From: CAZHFW01 sp964531675
GTDB lineage: Bacteria > Planctomycetota > Phycisphaerae > Phycisphaerales > UBA1924
Assembly (NCBI GenBank): GCA_964531675.1
Contig: CAZHFW010000005.1
Location: 62,001-126,000, forward strand
Length of the DNA: 64,000 nt
Direction: 5' to 3'
Shown: positions 49,482 to 57,642 of the stretch, one piece after another
Numbering within the stretch: the first letter of the stretch is position 1
How the letters are laid out: each line of letters opens with the position of its first letter
Notes under the pieces: generated by a model
Seen by the model: the letters and a program-made list of their open reading frames with translations, nothing else
What the model was told of the DNA's origin: nothing
Database searches by the model: none
Made by a program: the position numbers and the translations under genes

Positions 49482-50515
49482 GGGCCATCCCCCTCGGGCA
49501 GGTAACTGAACACCTGCACCCTCTGGTTGTATGAATCGGCGATCCACACCCGCCCCTTGGCGTCAATGTGGATTCCCGCCGGAAGCCAGAACTCACCCGC
49601 CCCAGAACCTTCGCGCCCGAAGGACATCAGAAGCTGCCCCTCAAACGTGAAAAGCTGCACCGCTTCGAAGTTCGCATCCACCACGTACACATGCCCATCC
49701 GGATCCACCGCGACGCCCTTGGGCTGGGCGAAATACCCGGGCAGATCGCCCTGCCTCCCGATCTGGTGCGAAGGCTCGAGCTCGGGCGTGAAGACCTGCA
49801 CGCGGAAGTTCAGGGTGTCGCTCACATAGAGCCGCCCCGCCCGATCCAGCGTCAGGTTCGTCGGATAGTTGAACTCGCCCAGTGCCGTCCCGCGATGCCC
49901 GAGCCGGCGCAGCTCCTCGCCCGTGGGCGCGAAGATCACGACCTGATGAGCGCCCACATCGGCCACAAAGATCCGCCCATCGGGCGCGACCGCGATCCCC
50001 GCGGGGCGGGTCAACACCGCGGCGCCGATCGATCCGGCTTCCTCACCTTTGTCATTGAACACGTACACCCGGCCCGCCACCGAATCGCTCACCAGCACAC
50101 GACCCGCGGGATCGCACGCGACCGCCACCGGAAGCGTGAAGCGCTCCTTGGGCTCCCACTTGGCGTAGGCCCTCGTCACCGTGTCGAACACGTGCAGCGT
50201 CTGCGCGTTGCTGTCCGCGATAAACAGGCGCCCCTTCCCGTCCGTGCACACCCCGATCGGCGACACCATCCCCTTGGCGGGCTCTTCTCCAAACAGCGCA
50301 CTCCCCAAGGCTTCCATCCCGCTCTTGGCGGGCTTCAGGTCGCGGTCGGTCTTGAACTCGCCCACGTACTGAACACGGGCCCGATCAGGCGGCCCGGGCC
50401 AGCGCGGCGCTTCCGCGGGCGCTTCCAGGATCTTCCCAGCAGGCGTCCCGCACCCGACCATCGTCGTCAGGAGCCCCGTCACCATCGCCAGAATGACCAT
50501 CGCGTTGTGGCGCAT
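49478..50515 (-). CDS. NHL-repeat lipoprotein
   Basis: A 345-residue beta-propeller protein. The signal peptide ends in a lipobox (TTMVGC), so it is membrane-anchored and exported. Six NHL-type repeats are visible by their GxxVDxDGxxYVxDxxxxxVxxF pattern, e.g. FIADSNAQTLHVF, VYVVDANFEAVQLF and VWIADSYNQRVQVF. Propellers of this kind usually mediate protein contacts. NHL proteins are found next to multihaem cytochromes in metal-reducing bacteria, and here it is situated between a beta-barrel and a cytochrome gene. Overlap with the cytochrome (ATGA) and seven bases to the barrel gene mark one operon. Confidence 0.88.
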   Translation of the reverse strand: MRHNAMVILAMVTGLLTTMVGCGTPAGKILEAPAEAPRWPGPPDRARVQYVGEFKTDRDLKPAKSGMEALGSALFGEEPAKGMVSPIGVCTDGKGRLFIADSNAQTLHVFDTVTRAYAKWEPKERFTLPVAVACDPAGRVLVSDSVAGRVYVFNDKGEEAGSIGAAVLTRPAGIAVAPDGRIFVADVGAHQVVIFAPTGEELRRLGHRGTALGEFNYPTNLTLDRAGRLYVSDTLNFRVQVFTPELEPSHQIGRQGDLPGYFAQPKGVAVDPDGHVYVVDANFEAVQLFTFEGQLLMSFGREGSGAGEFWLPAGIHIDAKGRVWIADSYNQRVQVFSYLPEGDGP

Positions 50516-50522
50516 GTGTCTC

Positions 50523-52553
50523 CTAGAACGTACGGCGGAAGCCGAACTGAAACGTCTGCGAACTCTCGTTACTCCCCGGACTATCCAGATCCGCGTTCCG
50601 GAACGACGCGAACACCGACGTCTGCCTCCGCGTCCAGGTCAGTCCGATCGATTCCTCGATGCCCCGCGAGTTGCCCGAGATCGAGCTGTCCTCGTCGCGG
50701 TACTCAAGACCCACGTTGAAGTCGAGCTCGCGTCCGAGTCTGGCGAGCCAGCGGATCGAACCCCGGTCGAAGTTCACGTCTTCGCCCGTGTCCGTGTAGT
50801 TGATCATCTCGCGCGTGAACTCGGCGTTCAGCGCCGACCCCGGTCCCAGGGGGAGGACGTAAAGCCCCTGGATGCGGGTGAGGTTGTAGGGATCAAACGC
50901 GCTGTCGTGCATGTTGTACTCGAGCCGCCCCGTGAACCCGCCGCGCTGGTACTCAACGCCCAGGAGCCAGTCTTCGAGCGTATCGGGACGGAAGAGCGTC
51001 GGGTCCGCTGCGCTGATCGACTGGTCCACGTTGCGGTAGGTCGCGTACGTCGCCAGACCCCGGAGCCATCCCTCGGTGATCGTGTACCGGATCGAGAAGG
51101 AGAGGACCGTGGTGTCCACGTCGTTCCCGGGCTCGGGGCCCAGGTCGTAGCTGATCTTGAGGCGCTGGCCATTGACCCATGCGCCGCCCACGATCGCGGT
51201 GATGTCCGTGTGATCCGGGAAGTACTGGACCGTGTAGTCCACGCCCTCCTGGTACACCGGGAATCCCGAGATCGGGCGGATGACCACCGATCCCGAGACG
51301 ACGTTGCGCCGCGCGATGATGATCGGGAAGCCGTCCACGAAGGTGTACTGCTCGTCGACCACCGAGATCGTCTCGCCGCGGTCGCTGTTGCGCTGCGCGT
51401 TGAAGCCCGCGCCCGCCGACGCGTCGATCCTGCCGTAGGGCACCTTCTTGGTGTAGTCGAACTGCCCGTTGACGTACGCGCCCTCGCTCGTGAAGTTGCC
51501 GGGCGTCTCCAGATGCGTGAAGCCCACGGTCCCGACGCTCGTGAGGCTGTCGAAGAGCTGGTGCTTGACGGAGATGTCGCCCCGGAGGAGCTGCTGCTCC
51601 TGGCCCTTCACGTCGAGGCTGTCGGCCTCGAAGTTGTACCTCGACTCGAGCCTCTCCGAGTGGCGCAGCGTGAGCAGCTCGTCCCAGTTGATCCGCGTCT
51701 GGTCCTGGAGGCCCGTCTGGTCGTACAACCGGAAGGACGAGCGCAGTTCGTGGGGCCTGAACTCGTCGCCGAACGCCGCGGTGTGCACCACGTTCAGGTC
51801 GTTGCGGTCGTAGTCATCGCGGTATCCCCCAGCCTGGCTCTCGTTGATGTGGTCGAAGTTGTAAGAGGTCTCGAGCCGCTGCCTCGGGGTGATGAACAGG
51901 CCGTTCTGGAAGTTGACCGTGTCCTGGACCGTGTGCGTGTCGATCTGGCCGAAGTCGCCGGTCAGTCTGTCGTCGCGGTGGTAGTACGTGAGCGACGTGG
52001 GCGCCGTCGAGGACTGGAGCCTGGTGTTGAAACCCTCTTCGGAGAGGACTTCATCGATCGATCCCGAGAAGGCGCGGTTGAGCGTGCTCTGCTCGCGCCG
52101 CGCGTAGAAGTTGGTGGGCAACAGGCTCGTGCCCAGGAGCAGCGCGTTGACGTCGTAGATCGCGACAAAGTCGTCTTCGTCCTCCGCCGCGTCGGGGATC
52201 GTGCTGCTGCGGTTGAAGTTCTCCAGGCCGAGCTGGGCGGTGCCTGTGATGTCCAGGAAGTTGCGGTGCCCGATGAACGCTTCACCCTGGAGGTCGAGCA
52301 GTTCGCGGAAGCGCCACTCGGTCTGGGTGTTGTCGGGCTGGCCCGAGACCTTGAGCGAGTCGCGGTTGTACTCGGCGCGGAACTCCAGAGCCGCGTCAAG
52401 CCTCTGGAGCTGGAAGCGGCGCCACGTCTCGCGGGGCGTGCCGACGACGACCGGGCCGCCGTCATCAGGCCCTCCCACCACAACCTGCGCCGACGCCGTC
52501 CCCGCCATCGCGACGAGCCCGAGCATCAGAGATTTGGCGGACGTGCGTTTCAC
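50523..52553 (-). CDS. Large outer-membrane beta-barrel protein
   Basis: A 676-residue protein with a cleavable signal (LVAMAGTASAQ) and long runs of alternating hydrophobic/polar strands, Tyr/Arg/Asp-rich turns (RLETSYNFDHINE, SYDLGPEPG, VNFDRGSIRWLARLG) and a C-terminal FGFRRTF ending in Phe, the outer-membrane insertion signature. There is no CXXCH in it. Its length and its place between cytochrome and NHL genes suggest a porin that could house a cytochrome, as in MtrB/PioB-type porin-cytochrome conduits. It lacks a recognisable MtrB CxxC motif, so this is an inference from synteny. Confidence 0.75.
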   Translation of the reverse strand: MKRTSAKSLMLGLVAMAGTASAQVVVGGPDDGGPVVVGTPRETWRRFQLQRLDAALEFRAEYNRDSLKVSGQPDNTQTEWRFRELLDLQGEAFIGHRNFLDITGTAQLGLENFNRSSTIPDAAEDEDDFVAIYDVNALLLGTSLLPTNFYARREQSTLNRAFSGSIDEVLSEEGFNTRLQSSTAPTSLTYYHRDDRLTGDFGQIDTHTVQDTVNFQNGLFITPRQRLETSYNFDHINESQAGGYRDDYDRNDLNVVHTAAFGDEFRPHELRSSFRLYDQTGLQDQTRINWDELLTLRHSERLESRYNFEADSLDVKGQEQQLLRGDISVKHQLFDSLTSVGTVGFTHLETPGNFTSEGAYVNGQFDYTKKVPYGRIDASAGAGFNAQRNSDRGETISVVDEQYTFVDGFPIIIARRNVVSGSVVIRPISGFPVYQEGVDYTVQYFPDHTDITAIVGGAWVNGQRLKISYDLGPEPGNDVDTTVLSFSIRYTITEGWLRGLATYATYRNVDQSISAADPTLFRPDTLEDWLLGVEYQRGGFTGRLEYNMHDSAFDPYNLTRIQGLYVLPLGPGSALNAEFTREMINYTDTGEDVNFDRGSIRWLARLGRELDFNVGLEYRDEDSSISGNSRGIEESIGLTWTRRQTSVFASFRNADLDSPGSNESSQTFQFGFRRTF

Positions 52554-52559
52554 GCGGGG

Positions 52560-53453
52560 TCACTCGGGACGCTTGGGCTCCTTGGATGGCGCTTCAGCGC
52601 CATCGCCGCCCGACGATTGGTCTTGCTTCTTCTCGGGAGCGGGCGTCGCGGGCTCCTTGGGAGGCTGCGCCGGTGTGGGCGCCGGGATGGGCGCCGGTGT
52701 TGGCGCTGCCGCCGGCTTATCCCCGTCGAGCCCATCCACCGGCGCGATGTCTTCAGGCCCGTTTGCCGGAGTGGTTGCCGGATTGGTCGTCGAATCCGGC
52801 CGCTTGACCTGATCGGAGCCGAAGGTCGCCTGGCGTGCCCCGCCGCTGGGCTTGGATTCCTCCTCCGCCGCCGGTGGGATGTTCGTCGCGGTCGCGCCGG
52901 GCCTGAGCATCAACGCGTTCTCGCCGCCGTGCCCGAAGTGGCACGCGATGCAGCTCGCCTTGGGATCCGCGTGCGCCGGCACCACATCGCCCTTGAGCAT
53001 CGACGACGAGTGGCATTGCACGCAAAGCCCGCGGTCGGGCCCGCGGAGGAGCCACTTGCGGGCCGACTCGTGCGGCGAATGACACCAGAGGCACGCCCCG
53101 CCCGCGACCGCGCCGTGCGTCCACGCGTGCTCGCTGGTCACCTTGTCGTGACAACCAAGGCACGCGGTCGGGTCGTTCCGGCTCGGACGGTACTGCGTCT
53201 TGTGACACGACTCGCACTTTTCTTCCGCGAAGGGCTTGTGCACGACCACCTGCGCCGAGAGCGTCGCATCGCCCGCGCCCGCGCCGCCTGGCCCCGGCGC
53301 GTTCGGGTCGGGCACCCCGTCAAAGAAGAACGAGAGCATCGCGTAGTTGGACTTGGTGACCGAGCACCCCGCCCACACCAGCAGCGCCGCCAGGCCCGCT
53401 CCCCCCCAAAGCACGCCGCGGCGGAGGCCCTTTCTGGCCCCGCCGCGCCGCAT
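52560..53453 (-). CDS. Pentahaem cytochrome c lipoprotein
   Basis: A 297-residue protein with an arginine-rich n-region and lipobox VWAGC, so it is lipid-anchored. Five CXXCH sites lie in the first half: CESCHKTQ, CLGCHDK, CLWCHSPHE, CVQCHSSS and CIACHFGH. The C-terminal third is a Pro/Ala/Thr/Lys-rich unstructured tail (TPAPIPAPTPAQPPKE). ATG 53453 is used; a GTG nine codons earlier is an alternative. Six bases separate it from the beta-barrel gene. A plausible electron carrier at the outer-membrane conduit. Confidence 0.82.
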   Translation of the reverse strand: MRRGGARKGLRRGVLWGGAGLAALLVWAGCSVTKSNYAMLSFFFDGVPDPNAPGPGGAGAGDATLSAQVVVHKPFAEEKCESCHKTQYRPSRNDPTACLGCHDKVTSEHAWTHGAVAGGACLWCHSPHESARKWLLRGPDRGLCVQCHSSSMLKGDVVPAHADPKASCIACHFGHGGENALMLRPGATATNIPPAAEEESKPSGGARQATFGSDQVKRPDSTTNPATTPANGPEDIAPVDGLDGDKPAAAPTPAPIPAPTPAQPPKEPATPAPEKKQDQSSGGDGAEAPSKEPKRPE

Positions 53454-53498
53454 GCTCTTGGTCAAAGGTTCCCTGCGCACCGTCTTCCCCAGAACGCG

Positions 53499-54839
53499 TC
53501 AGTTCTTCGGCGTGGACTCGGGCTTGGCGTCGGCCGGCTTTGCCGGCGGAGCGTCGTCTCGCTTGGCCCCGGGGGGCGGCGCGTCGTTGGCCGGAGCGGC
53601 CCCGCCCGCGGCGCCCTCAGCACCGGGCTCGATCCCGCCCACGTTCTGGAACTTGAGCTGTTCCGCATCAGGCTTGGCGACACCGGTGTCAAACTCGACC
53701 GAGACGCCGTGCAGGTCCGCGAGCTTGTACTCGGGCTTGCGCTCGCCCAGAGCGTACACCGAGATCTTGGAGTTGCCGAACTGGTTGGCGACCACCACGA
53801 TCCGCTTGGCGTTGAAGCCCGGATGGATGCGGTCCTTGAAGAACTCCAGGCCGTTGTCGCTCACCGCGATGCCGATGGGCATGTCCATGGCGCCCGGGAA
53901 CGTGCCCGCTGCTCCGAAGAACATGAGCATCTGGAACTTATCGTTGAAGAGCTGCACGTTCTGGAACGCCGCATCGACGATGTAGAGGATGCCCTCGCTG
54001 TCGACCGCGATCTGCTTGGGTCTGGCGAACGCGCCCGCATGATCGCCCGCCTGGCCGAACGCGCCCAGGTACGCGCCGTCCGCGGTGAACTTCTGGACAT
54101 TGCACCGCATCGTGTCGACCACGTAGAGGTTGCCCTCCTTGTCAATGGTCAGGCCCACGGGGAGTCTGAACTGGCCGGGCTCATCACCCACGGACCCGAT
54201 CGCGCCGAGCTCCTTGCCCGAGCGCCGGTCCAGGATGAGCACCTGCTGGCGGGTCATGTCGGCGACGTAGAGGCGATCGCCGCGCACCGCCAGAGCCGCG
54301 GGCTTGAGCTTGGGAATGTTGAAGTTGCCCGCGAAGCGTTCGCTCTTGTCGAACACCATGATGGACGCGAGCACCAGATCGGCGACGTAGACCACGCCAT
54401 CGTCGGCGATCGCGACCGCGACCGGCCGCTCCAGGTGGTTGGATCCCGCGACACCCACGAGCCTGGTCTGCTTCTGGACCAGGTCCATCACGACCAGGGC
54501 CTTGGCGCGGATGTCGCACACATAAATCCGACCATCGCGGACCGCCAGGCCGTACGGCTTGTTGACATACGCGGTCTGGTTGATGTCCTCGCCGAACACG
54601 ATCTTGTCCAGCCCCGAGGACTTGCTCGGCGAGACGTCCTCGCTCGAGTTGAACCCCGCGATGAACTGGATGCGGGGCTCGGCGGGCGCCGCGGGCCAGA
54701 ACACATACCGACCCTTGGCCGCTTCGGGCGCCTTGGTCGGATTCGAGTTCGAGCTGGCCGCACAGCCGGTGAGTGAGACGGCCCCGACCAGGGTCAGACC
54801 AGCCGCCAGAACCGTTTGAATCGCAATCTTGGTAGTCAT
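53499..54839 (-). CDS. NHL-repeat lipoprotein
   Basis: A 446-residue protein; lipobox SLTGC at about residues 22-26. The propeller spans about 85-360, with repeats such as IYVCDIRAKALVVMD, VYVADLVLASIMVFD, LYVADMTRQQVLILD and LYVVDTMRCNVQKF, six or so blades. The C-terminal about 75 residues are Pro/Ala/Asp/Lys-rich and low-complexity. It begins the outer-membrane cytochrome operon (54839 to 47790). GGAGG lies seven bases before the ATG, and a consensus sigma-54 promoter lies just upstream. It is a paralogue of the NHL gene at 49478. Confidence 0.86.
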   Translation of the reverse strand: MTTKIAIQTVLAAGLTLVGAVSLTGCAASSNSNPTKAPEAAKGRYVFWPAAPAEPRIQFIAGFNSSEDVSPSKSSGLDKIVFGEDINQTAYVNKPYGLAVRDGRIYVCDIRAKALVVMDLVQKQTRLVGVAGSNHLERPVAVAIADDGVVYVADLVLASIMVFDKSERFAGNFNIPKLKPAALAVRGDRLYVADMTRQQVLILDRRSGKELGAIGSVGDEPGQFRLPVGLTIDKEGNLYVVDTMRCNVQKFTADGAYLGAFGQAGDHAGAFARPKQIAVDSEGILYIVDAAFQNVQLFNDKFQMLMFFGAAGTFPGAMDMPIGIAVSDNGLEFFKDRIHPGFNAKRIVVVANQFGNSKISVYALGERKPEYKLADLHGVSVEFDTGVAKPDAEQLKFQNVGGIEPGAEGAAGGAAPANDAPPPGAKRDDAPPAKPADAKPESTPKN

Positions 54840-54871
54840 GGTGCCTCCGGACGAATCAGGATTGAGAAATC

Positions 54872-54887
54872 TGCAAACCCGATGCCA
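54872..54887 (-). promoter_or_regulatory. Sigma-54 promoter of the outer-membrane cytochrome operon
   Basis: Reverse strand TGGCATCGGGTTTGCA, with GG and GC ten bases apart (complements of 54885-54886 and 54873-54874). Start near 54861, 22 bases before the ATG of the NHL gene. No good paired enhancer was found at the usual distance. Confidence 0.75.
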
Positions 54888-54951
54888 ATCCGGATAACCC
54901 CATCATCAATCCCTCCAAATACCGAAAATCGGCTCTCGGAAATCACCCCGG

Positions 54952-54988
54952 CCAAAAACACACCGGGCGCCCAGAAGGGCGCCCGGTG
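54952..54988 (-). terminator. Terminator after the tetrahaem cytochrome gene
   Basis: A 12-pair perfect stem (CACCGGGCGCCC / GGGCGCCCGGTG, 54961-54988) with a four-base loop, followed on the reverse strand by a T-rich run (TGTTTTTGG). Confidence 0.88.
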
Positions 54989-55030
54989 CTTCAGACAGAC
55001 ATCGTGAGTCTGGCTCAGAGACAGACAGAC

Positions 55031-55651
55031 TTACTTGATGTGGCAGGTCAGGCACAGGTGGCTCGACGCATTGCTGAAGTTCAGCATGTGGTCGAAGTTG
55101 CCGGCGTTGTGCACGTTGTGGCACGTGCGGCAGCCCACCACGTACTGGGTCGCGCCCGCGGTATCCACCCAGTCACGCAGACGCAGGGAACCCCAAGCGC
55201 TCACCACCTGGTGGGAAGCGTTCTGCGGGTTGAACCGCGTGCTGGTCGTGGTCGGATACACCGCTTCCTTGCCGATCGGGTGATCGTCAGAGAGGTCGGT
55301 GCCGATCTTGGCGCCGCCCGGGATGAAGTTCGTGCCGGTCTTGCCGCCGAAGCTGTCCAGGGCCACCGTACCGTCGTGGCAGGAGAGGCACAGACGGCTG
55401 CCGCGATCGATGTCAGCCTGGGTGCCAGCGCTGCCGCCGAACAGGGTGTAGTTGGCCGTGGAGAGTTCGTGGTTCCACAGCATGCCGGCCGCCATGTTGC
55501 CGAAGTGCGGCGTATGGCAGGGCTTGCAGATCTCGCCGCCCGACCAGCTGTAGGAGCTGAAGTCGTGCTTCGAGTTGGTGATCTGAGCCTGGGCCATGCC
55601 AGCCAGACCAGCCGCGGCGATCGTCCCGATAAGGATCTTGTTGAGCTTCAT
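55031..55651 (-). CDS. Tetrahaem cytochrome c
   Basis: A 206-residue exported protein with signal peptide (LAGMAQAQ) and four CXXCH sites: CKPCHTPHF, CLSCHDGTV, CRTCHNVHN and CLTCHIK at the very end. Sequence between sites resembles the N-terminal part of the 12-haem cytochrome at 47790 (CHTPH..., LWNHELSTANYT, CLSCHDGTVALDSF, DDHPI), so these are paralogues. GAAGGAAAG precedes the ATG. It is monocistronic: its own sigma-54 promoter lies upstream and a strong terminator downstream. Confidence 0.88.
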   Translation of the reverse strand: MKLNKILIGTIAAAGLAGMAQAQITNSKHDFSSYSWSGGEICKPCHTPHFGNMAAGMLWNHELSTANYTLFGGSAGTQADIDRGSRLCLSCHDGTVALDSFGGKTGTNFIPGGAKIGTDLSDDHPIGKEAVYPTTTSTRFNPQNASHQVVSAWGSLRLRDWVDTAGATQYVVGCRTCHNVHNAGNFDHMLNFSNASSHLCLTCHIK

Positions 55652-55737
55652 ATCTACTTTCCTTCGCCTTTAGTCCGGCCGGGATGACAGGTCCGCCCAA
55701 GTGCGTTCCGGCCGAGTTGTTTGAACACCCCTCTAGT

Positions 55738-55754
55738 GGCAAGCCGCGTGCCAA
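55738..55754 (-). promoter_or_regulatory. Sigma-54 promoter of the tetrahaem cytochrome gene
   Basis: Reverse strand TTGGCACGCGGCTTGCC matches TGGCAC-N5-TTGC with exact ten-base GG-GC spacing (complements of 55751-55752 and 55739-55740). Predicted start near 55727, 76 bases before the ATG. Confidence 0.85.
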
Positions 55755-55815
55755 GCGACTGACGCAACAAAAACCGCGTTCCTGCGCTCTGGCGCGGGTT
55801 GGCAAGCTTTTCCTT

Positions 55816-55829
55816 TCCCGCCGTTGGGA
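55816..55829 (-). promoter_or_regulatory. Enhancer-like palindrome upstream of the tetrahaem promoter
   Basis: TCCCG-CCGT-TGGGA, a variant of the TCTCA-N4-TGAGA motif, about 95 bp upstream of the predicted sigma-54 start. A second half-site (TGGGA at 55858) lies 33 bp further, the usual pair spacing here. Confidence 0.5.
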
Positions 55830-55900
55830 GGGGATGGCCGGACCCGAATACGGCGGCTGGGAAGCTCCCGAGGGCCCAGCCCTCATCTAAAACCGTGAAA

Positions 55901-55930
55901 GCTCCGAATCGGTCTCAGCGACTTCGGAGC
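55901..55930 (+). other. Hairpin sequestering the ribosome site of the hexahaem gene
   Basis: An eight-pair stem (GCTCCGAA / TTCGGAGC) with a 14-base loop; its 3' arm contains the GGAG sequence ending four bases before the ATG at 55935. Confidence 0.5.
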
Positions 55931-55934
55931 CAAC

Positions 55935-56741
55935 ATGAAGCATTCCTCAACGCCCGATCGATTCCCCAATACGCGTGCTGCAATGACCTGGGGAATCGCC
56001 GGAGCGGTTGGCCTGGTCTTGGCCGCAGTGGGCGTCGGTGTGTATGCCGCAAGGCACACCCCGTTTGAGGTAAGCCTTACCCCCGTCTCCTTCGATCCCC
56101 CGGATTCCTTCGCAAGCTCCAGCGGCTCGTGCGTGCAGTGTCACCAGTTTGAACATGGCATGTCGCACCCAGTGGAAGTGCCGGCCCGCATGGCGGTCCC
56201 CTCCAATCTCCCGCTGGAGAATGGTCGGGTCACCTGCTTCACCTGCCATGACGCCCCCACTTCGCACGTGTCGGCCAAGCAGCGCGTCGGGGTCCGCGAA
56301 CCCACCGCCAAGCTCTGCATGGATTGCCACGCAAACTCGGCTGCAGCTTCCAAGATGGTGCACGCCCGCTCCTATGGGTTGGCCCATCTCAAGGCTGAGA
56401 ATGGGCTGAAGCTCGGGCCGATCGCCAACGGCTTTGATCGCGAGACCAAGGCCTGCGTCTCCTGCCACGACGGAGCGCTGAGCCCCGAGATCGGCTTCCA
56501 CGCCATGAAGGGCGAGGGAATGGGTGATCGCGACGACCACCCGATGGGCATTCCGCTGGCCCAGACTTCTCGAAATCGAGAAAGCGACTTCCGGATCGCG
56601 CGGGTGACCTCCCCCCGCATCCGCCTGGTCGAGGGCGTGATCGGATGCGGTTCCTGCCACAGCGTGTACTCCCATGAGCCCGCGCAGCTGGTCATGAGCA
56701 ACCGCGGAAGTCAGCTTTGTTTGAGCTGCCACAAGCAGTAA
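55935..56741 (+). CDS. Membrane-anchored hexahaem cytochrome c
   Basis: A 268-residue protein with an N-terminal helix (WGIAGAVGLVLAAVGVGVYAA) that probably stays as an anchor, and six CXXCH sites: CVQCH, CFTCH, CMDCH, CVSCH, CGSCH and CLSCH. DHPMGIPLAQ recalls the DDHPIxF segments of the neighbouring cytochromes, so it is from the same family. It is divergent from the tetrahaem gene; no clear sigma-54 promoter faces it, but a hairpin covers its ribosome site. TCTCA-N4-TGAGA sites that serve ccmC lie just past its stop codon. Confidence 0.85.
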   Translation: MKHSSTPDRFPNTRAAMTWGIAGAVGLVLAAVGVGVYAARHTPFEVSLTPVSFDPPDSFASSSGSCVQCHQFEHGMSHPVEVPARMAVPSNLPLENGRVTCFTCHDAPTSHVSAKQRVGVREPTAKLCMDCHANSAAASKMVHARSYGLAHLKAENGLKLGPIANGFDRETKACVSCHDGALSPEIGFHAMKGEGMGDRDDHPMGIPLAQTSRNRESDFRIARVTSPRIRLVEGVIGCGSCHSVYSHEPAQLVMSNRGSQLCLSCHKQ

Positions 56742-56751
56742 ACACGCTAAA

Positions 56752-56798
56752 TCTCACATTTGAGAAATCGGCCGCGGCAGCGATTCCCACAATTGAAA
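56752..56798 (+). promoter_or_regulatory. Paired enhancer sites upstream of the ccmC promoter
   Basis: TCTCA-CATT-TGAGA (56752-56765, perfect palindrome) and TCCCA-CAAT-TGAAA (56785-56798), centres 33 bp apart, about 137 and 104 bp upstream of the predicted sigma-54 start. Confidence 0.75.
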
Positions 56799-56869
56799 GA
56801 GCTCGCCCGAGGCGTTGACCAGTGCCCCGAGCCCGTCCCTCGCACCGTCAGGGCTGGGGTCGTGACGCA

Positions 56870-56885
56870 TGGCACCCGGCTTGCA
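56870..56885 (+). promoter_or_regulatory. Sigma-54 promoter of ccmC-ccmD
   Basis: TGGCACCCGGCTTGCA is a perfect match to TGGCAC-N5-TTGCA, GG (56871-56872) and GC (56883-56884) ten bases apart. Start near 56896, 75 bases before the ccmC ATG. Confidence 0.9.
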
Positions 56886-56970
56886 CCACTCCAGACTTGG
56901 ACCGGCGCGCGGATGTGTGTCCGCGGACTGGTCCGGGGTTTTGGCCGGGGCAAACGCCGACAGGCGCGCC

Positions 56971-57642
56971 ATGAAACGGTGGGTCACATCTGCCGCGTGG
57001 ACGTACGGCGTGCTGACGCTGCTCGTGCTGGTCGCGGGCGTGGTCGCGGCGGTCCGGGCGCCCATCGACCCGACCTACGGGCCGATCCAGAAGCTGCTGT
57101 ACCTCCACCTCCCGGTCGCGGCCAACACGTTCTTCTCGGCGATGGTCGTGTTCGTGGCCAGCGTCGGGTACATGAGCGAGCGGCGGCGCATGTGGGACGA
57201 TCTGGCCCACGCCGCGGCTGCGACCACGGTGATCAATGGAGCGGTGCTGATCATCACCGGCATGTTCTGGGCCAAAGTCGCCTGGGACTCCTGGTGGGTG
57301 TGGAGCCCGCGACTGACCTTCAGCCTGGTGCTCTGGCTGCTGTACTCGGGCTACATGGTGATCCGGGTGCGCGTCGGGCCGGGCGATCGTCGCGCGATCA
57401 TCAGCGCGATTTATGGGGCGCTGGCTTTCCTTGATGTGCCGCTGCTGTATTTGTCTTCCAAGCTTCTTCCTGACGTGCACCCCACCAGTTCGACGCTCAC
57501 CGCTCCGATGATGACGGCGCTGTGGCTCTGGATGATCGCGGTGACGCTGCTGACCGGTGGGATGATCGCGCAGCGCTACCGGCTCGGGAAAGTCCTTGGC
57601 GAGACTGGCCCTCTGGTCCTTGCGGGAGGCACGTTCTCATGA
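56971..57642 (+). CDS. ccmC: Haem exporter subunit CcmC
   Basis: A 223-residue six-helix membrane protein of the CcmC family that binds haem for transfer in system I cytochrome c maturation. Its tryptophan-rich haem-handling loop is WAKVAWDSWWVWSPRLT. Conserved histidines lie in KLLYLHLPVAA and near DVHPT. The ATG at 56971 is chosen because the open frame before it runs through the promoter. Its stop overlaps the ATG of the CcmD-like gene (ATGA). Presence of CcmC without other system I genes, while a complete system II (ResB/CcsA) is in the same island, is unusual. Confidence 0.9.
   Translation: MKRWVTSAAWTYGVLTLLVLVAGVVAAVRAPIDPTYGPIQKLLYLHLPVAANTFFSAMVVFVASVGYMSERRRMWDDLAHAAAATTVINGAVLIITGMFWAKVAWDSWWVWSPRLTFSLVLWLLYSGYMVIRVRVGPGDRRAIISAIYGALAFLDVPLLYLSSKLLPDVHPTSSTLTAPMMTALWLWMIAVTLLTGGMIAQRYRLGKVLGETGPLVLAGGTFS

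Noticed and set aside
50493..54776. A 1427-codon forward open frame opposite the cytochrome/NHL/barrel genes
   Set aside because: High-GC antisense artefact: composition is Arg/Gly/Val/Asp-rich without domains, and the reverse strand carries five well-formed exported proteins with haem motifs and overlaps.
54854..54867. AATCA-GGAT-TGAGA as an enhancer site for the operon at 54839
   Set aside because: It overlaps the predicted start of transcription and matches one half only; an enhancer would be expected 70-140 bp upstream, where nothing clear is seen.
55780..55800. Forward sigma-54 promoter for the hexahaem gene (TGGCGC...GGCAA)
   Set aside because: GG-GC spacing is nine, not ten, bases and the -12 box is poor.
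56387..56581. TCTCA-AGGC-TGAGA (56387) and TCTCG-AAAT-CGAGA (56568) inside the hexahaem gene
   Set aside because: The first is a perfect motif match but lies within coding sequence, about 500 bp from the nearest sigma-54 promoter; not called as functional, though a remote enhancer cannot be excluded.
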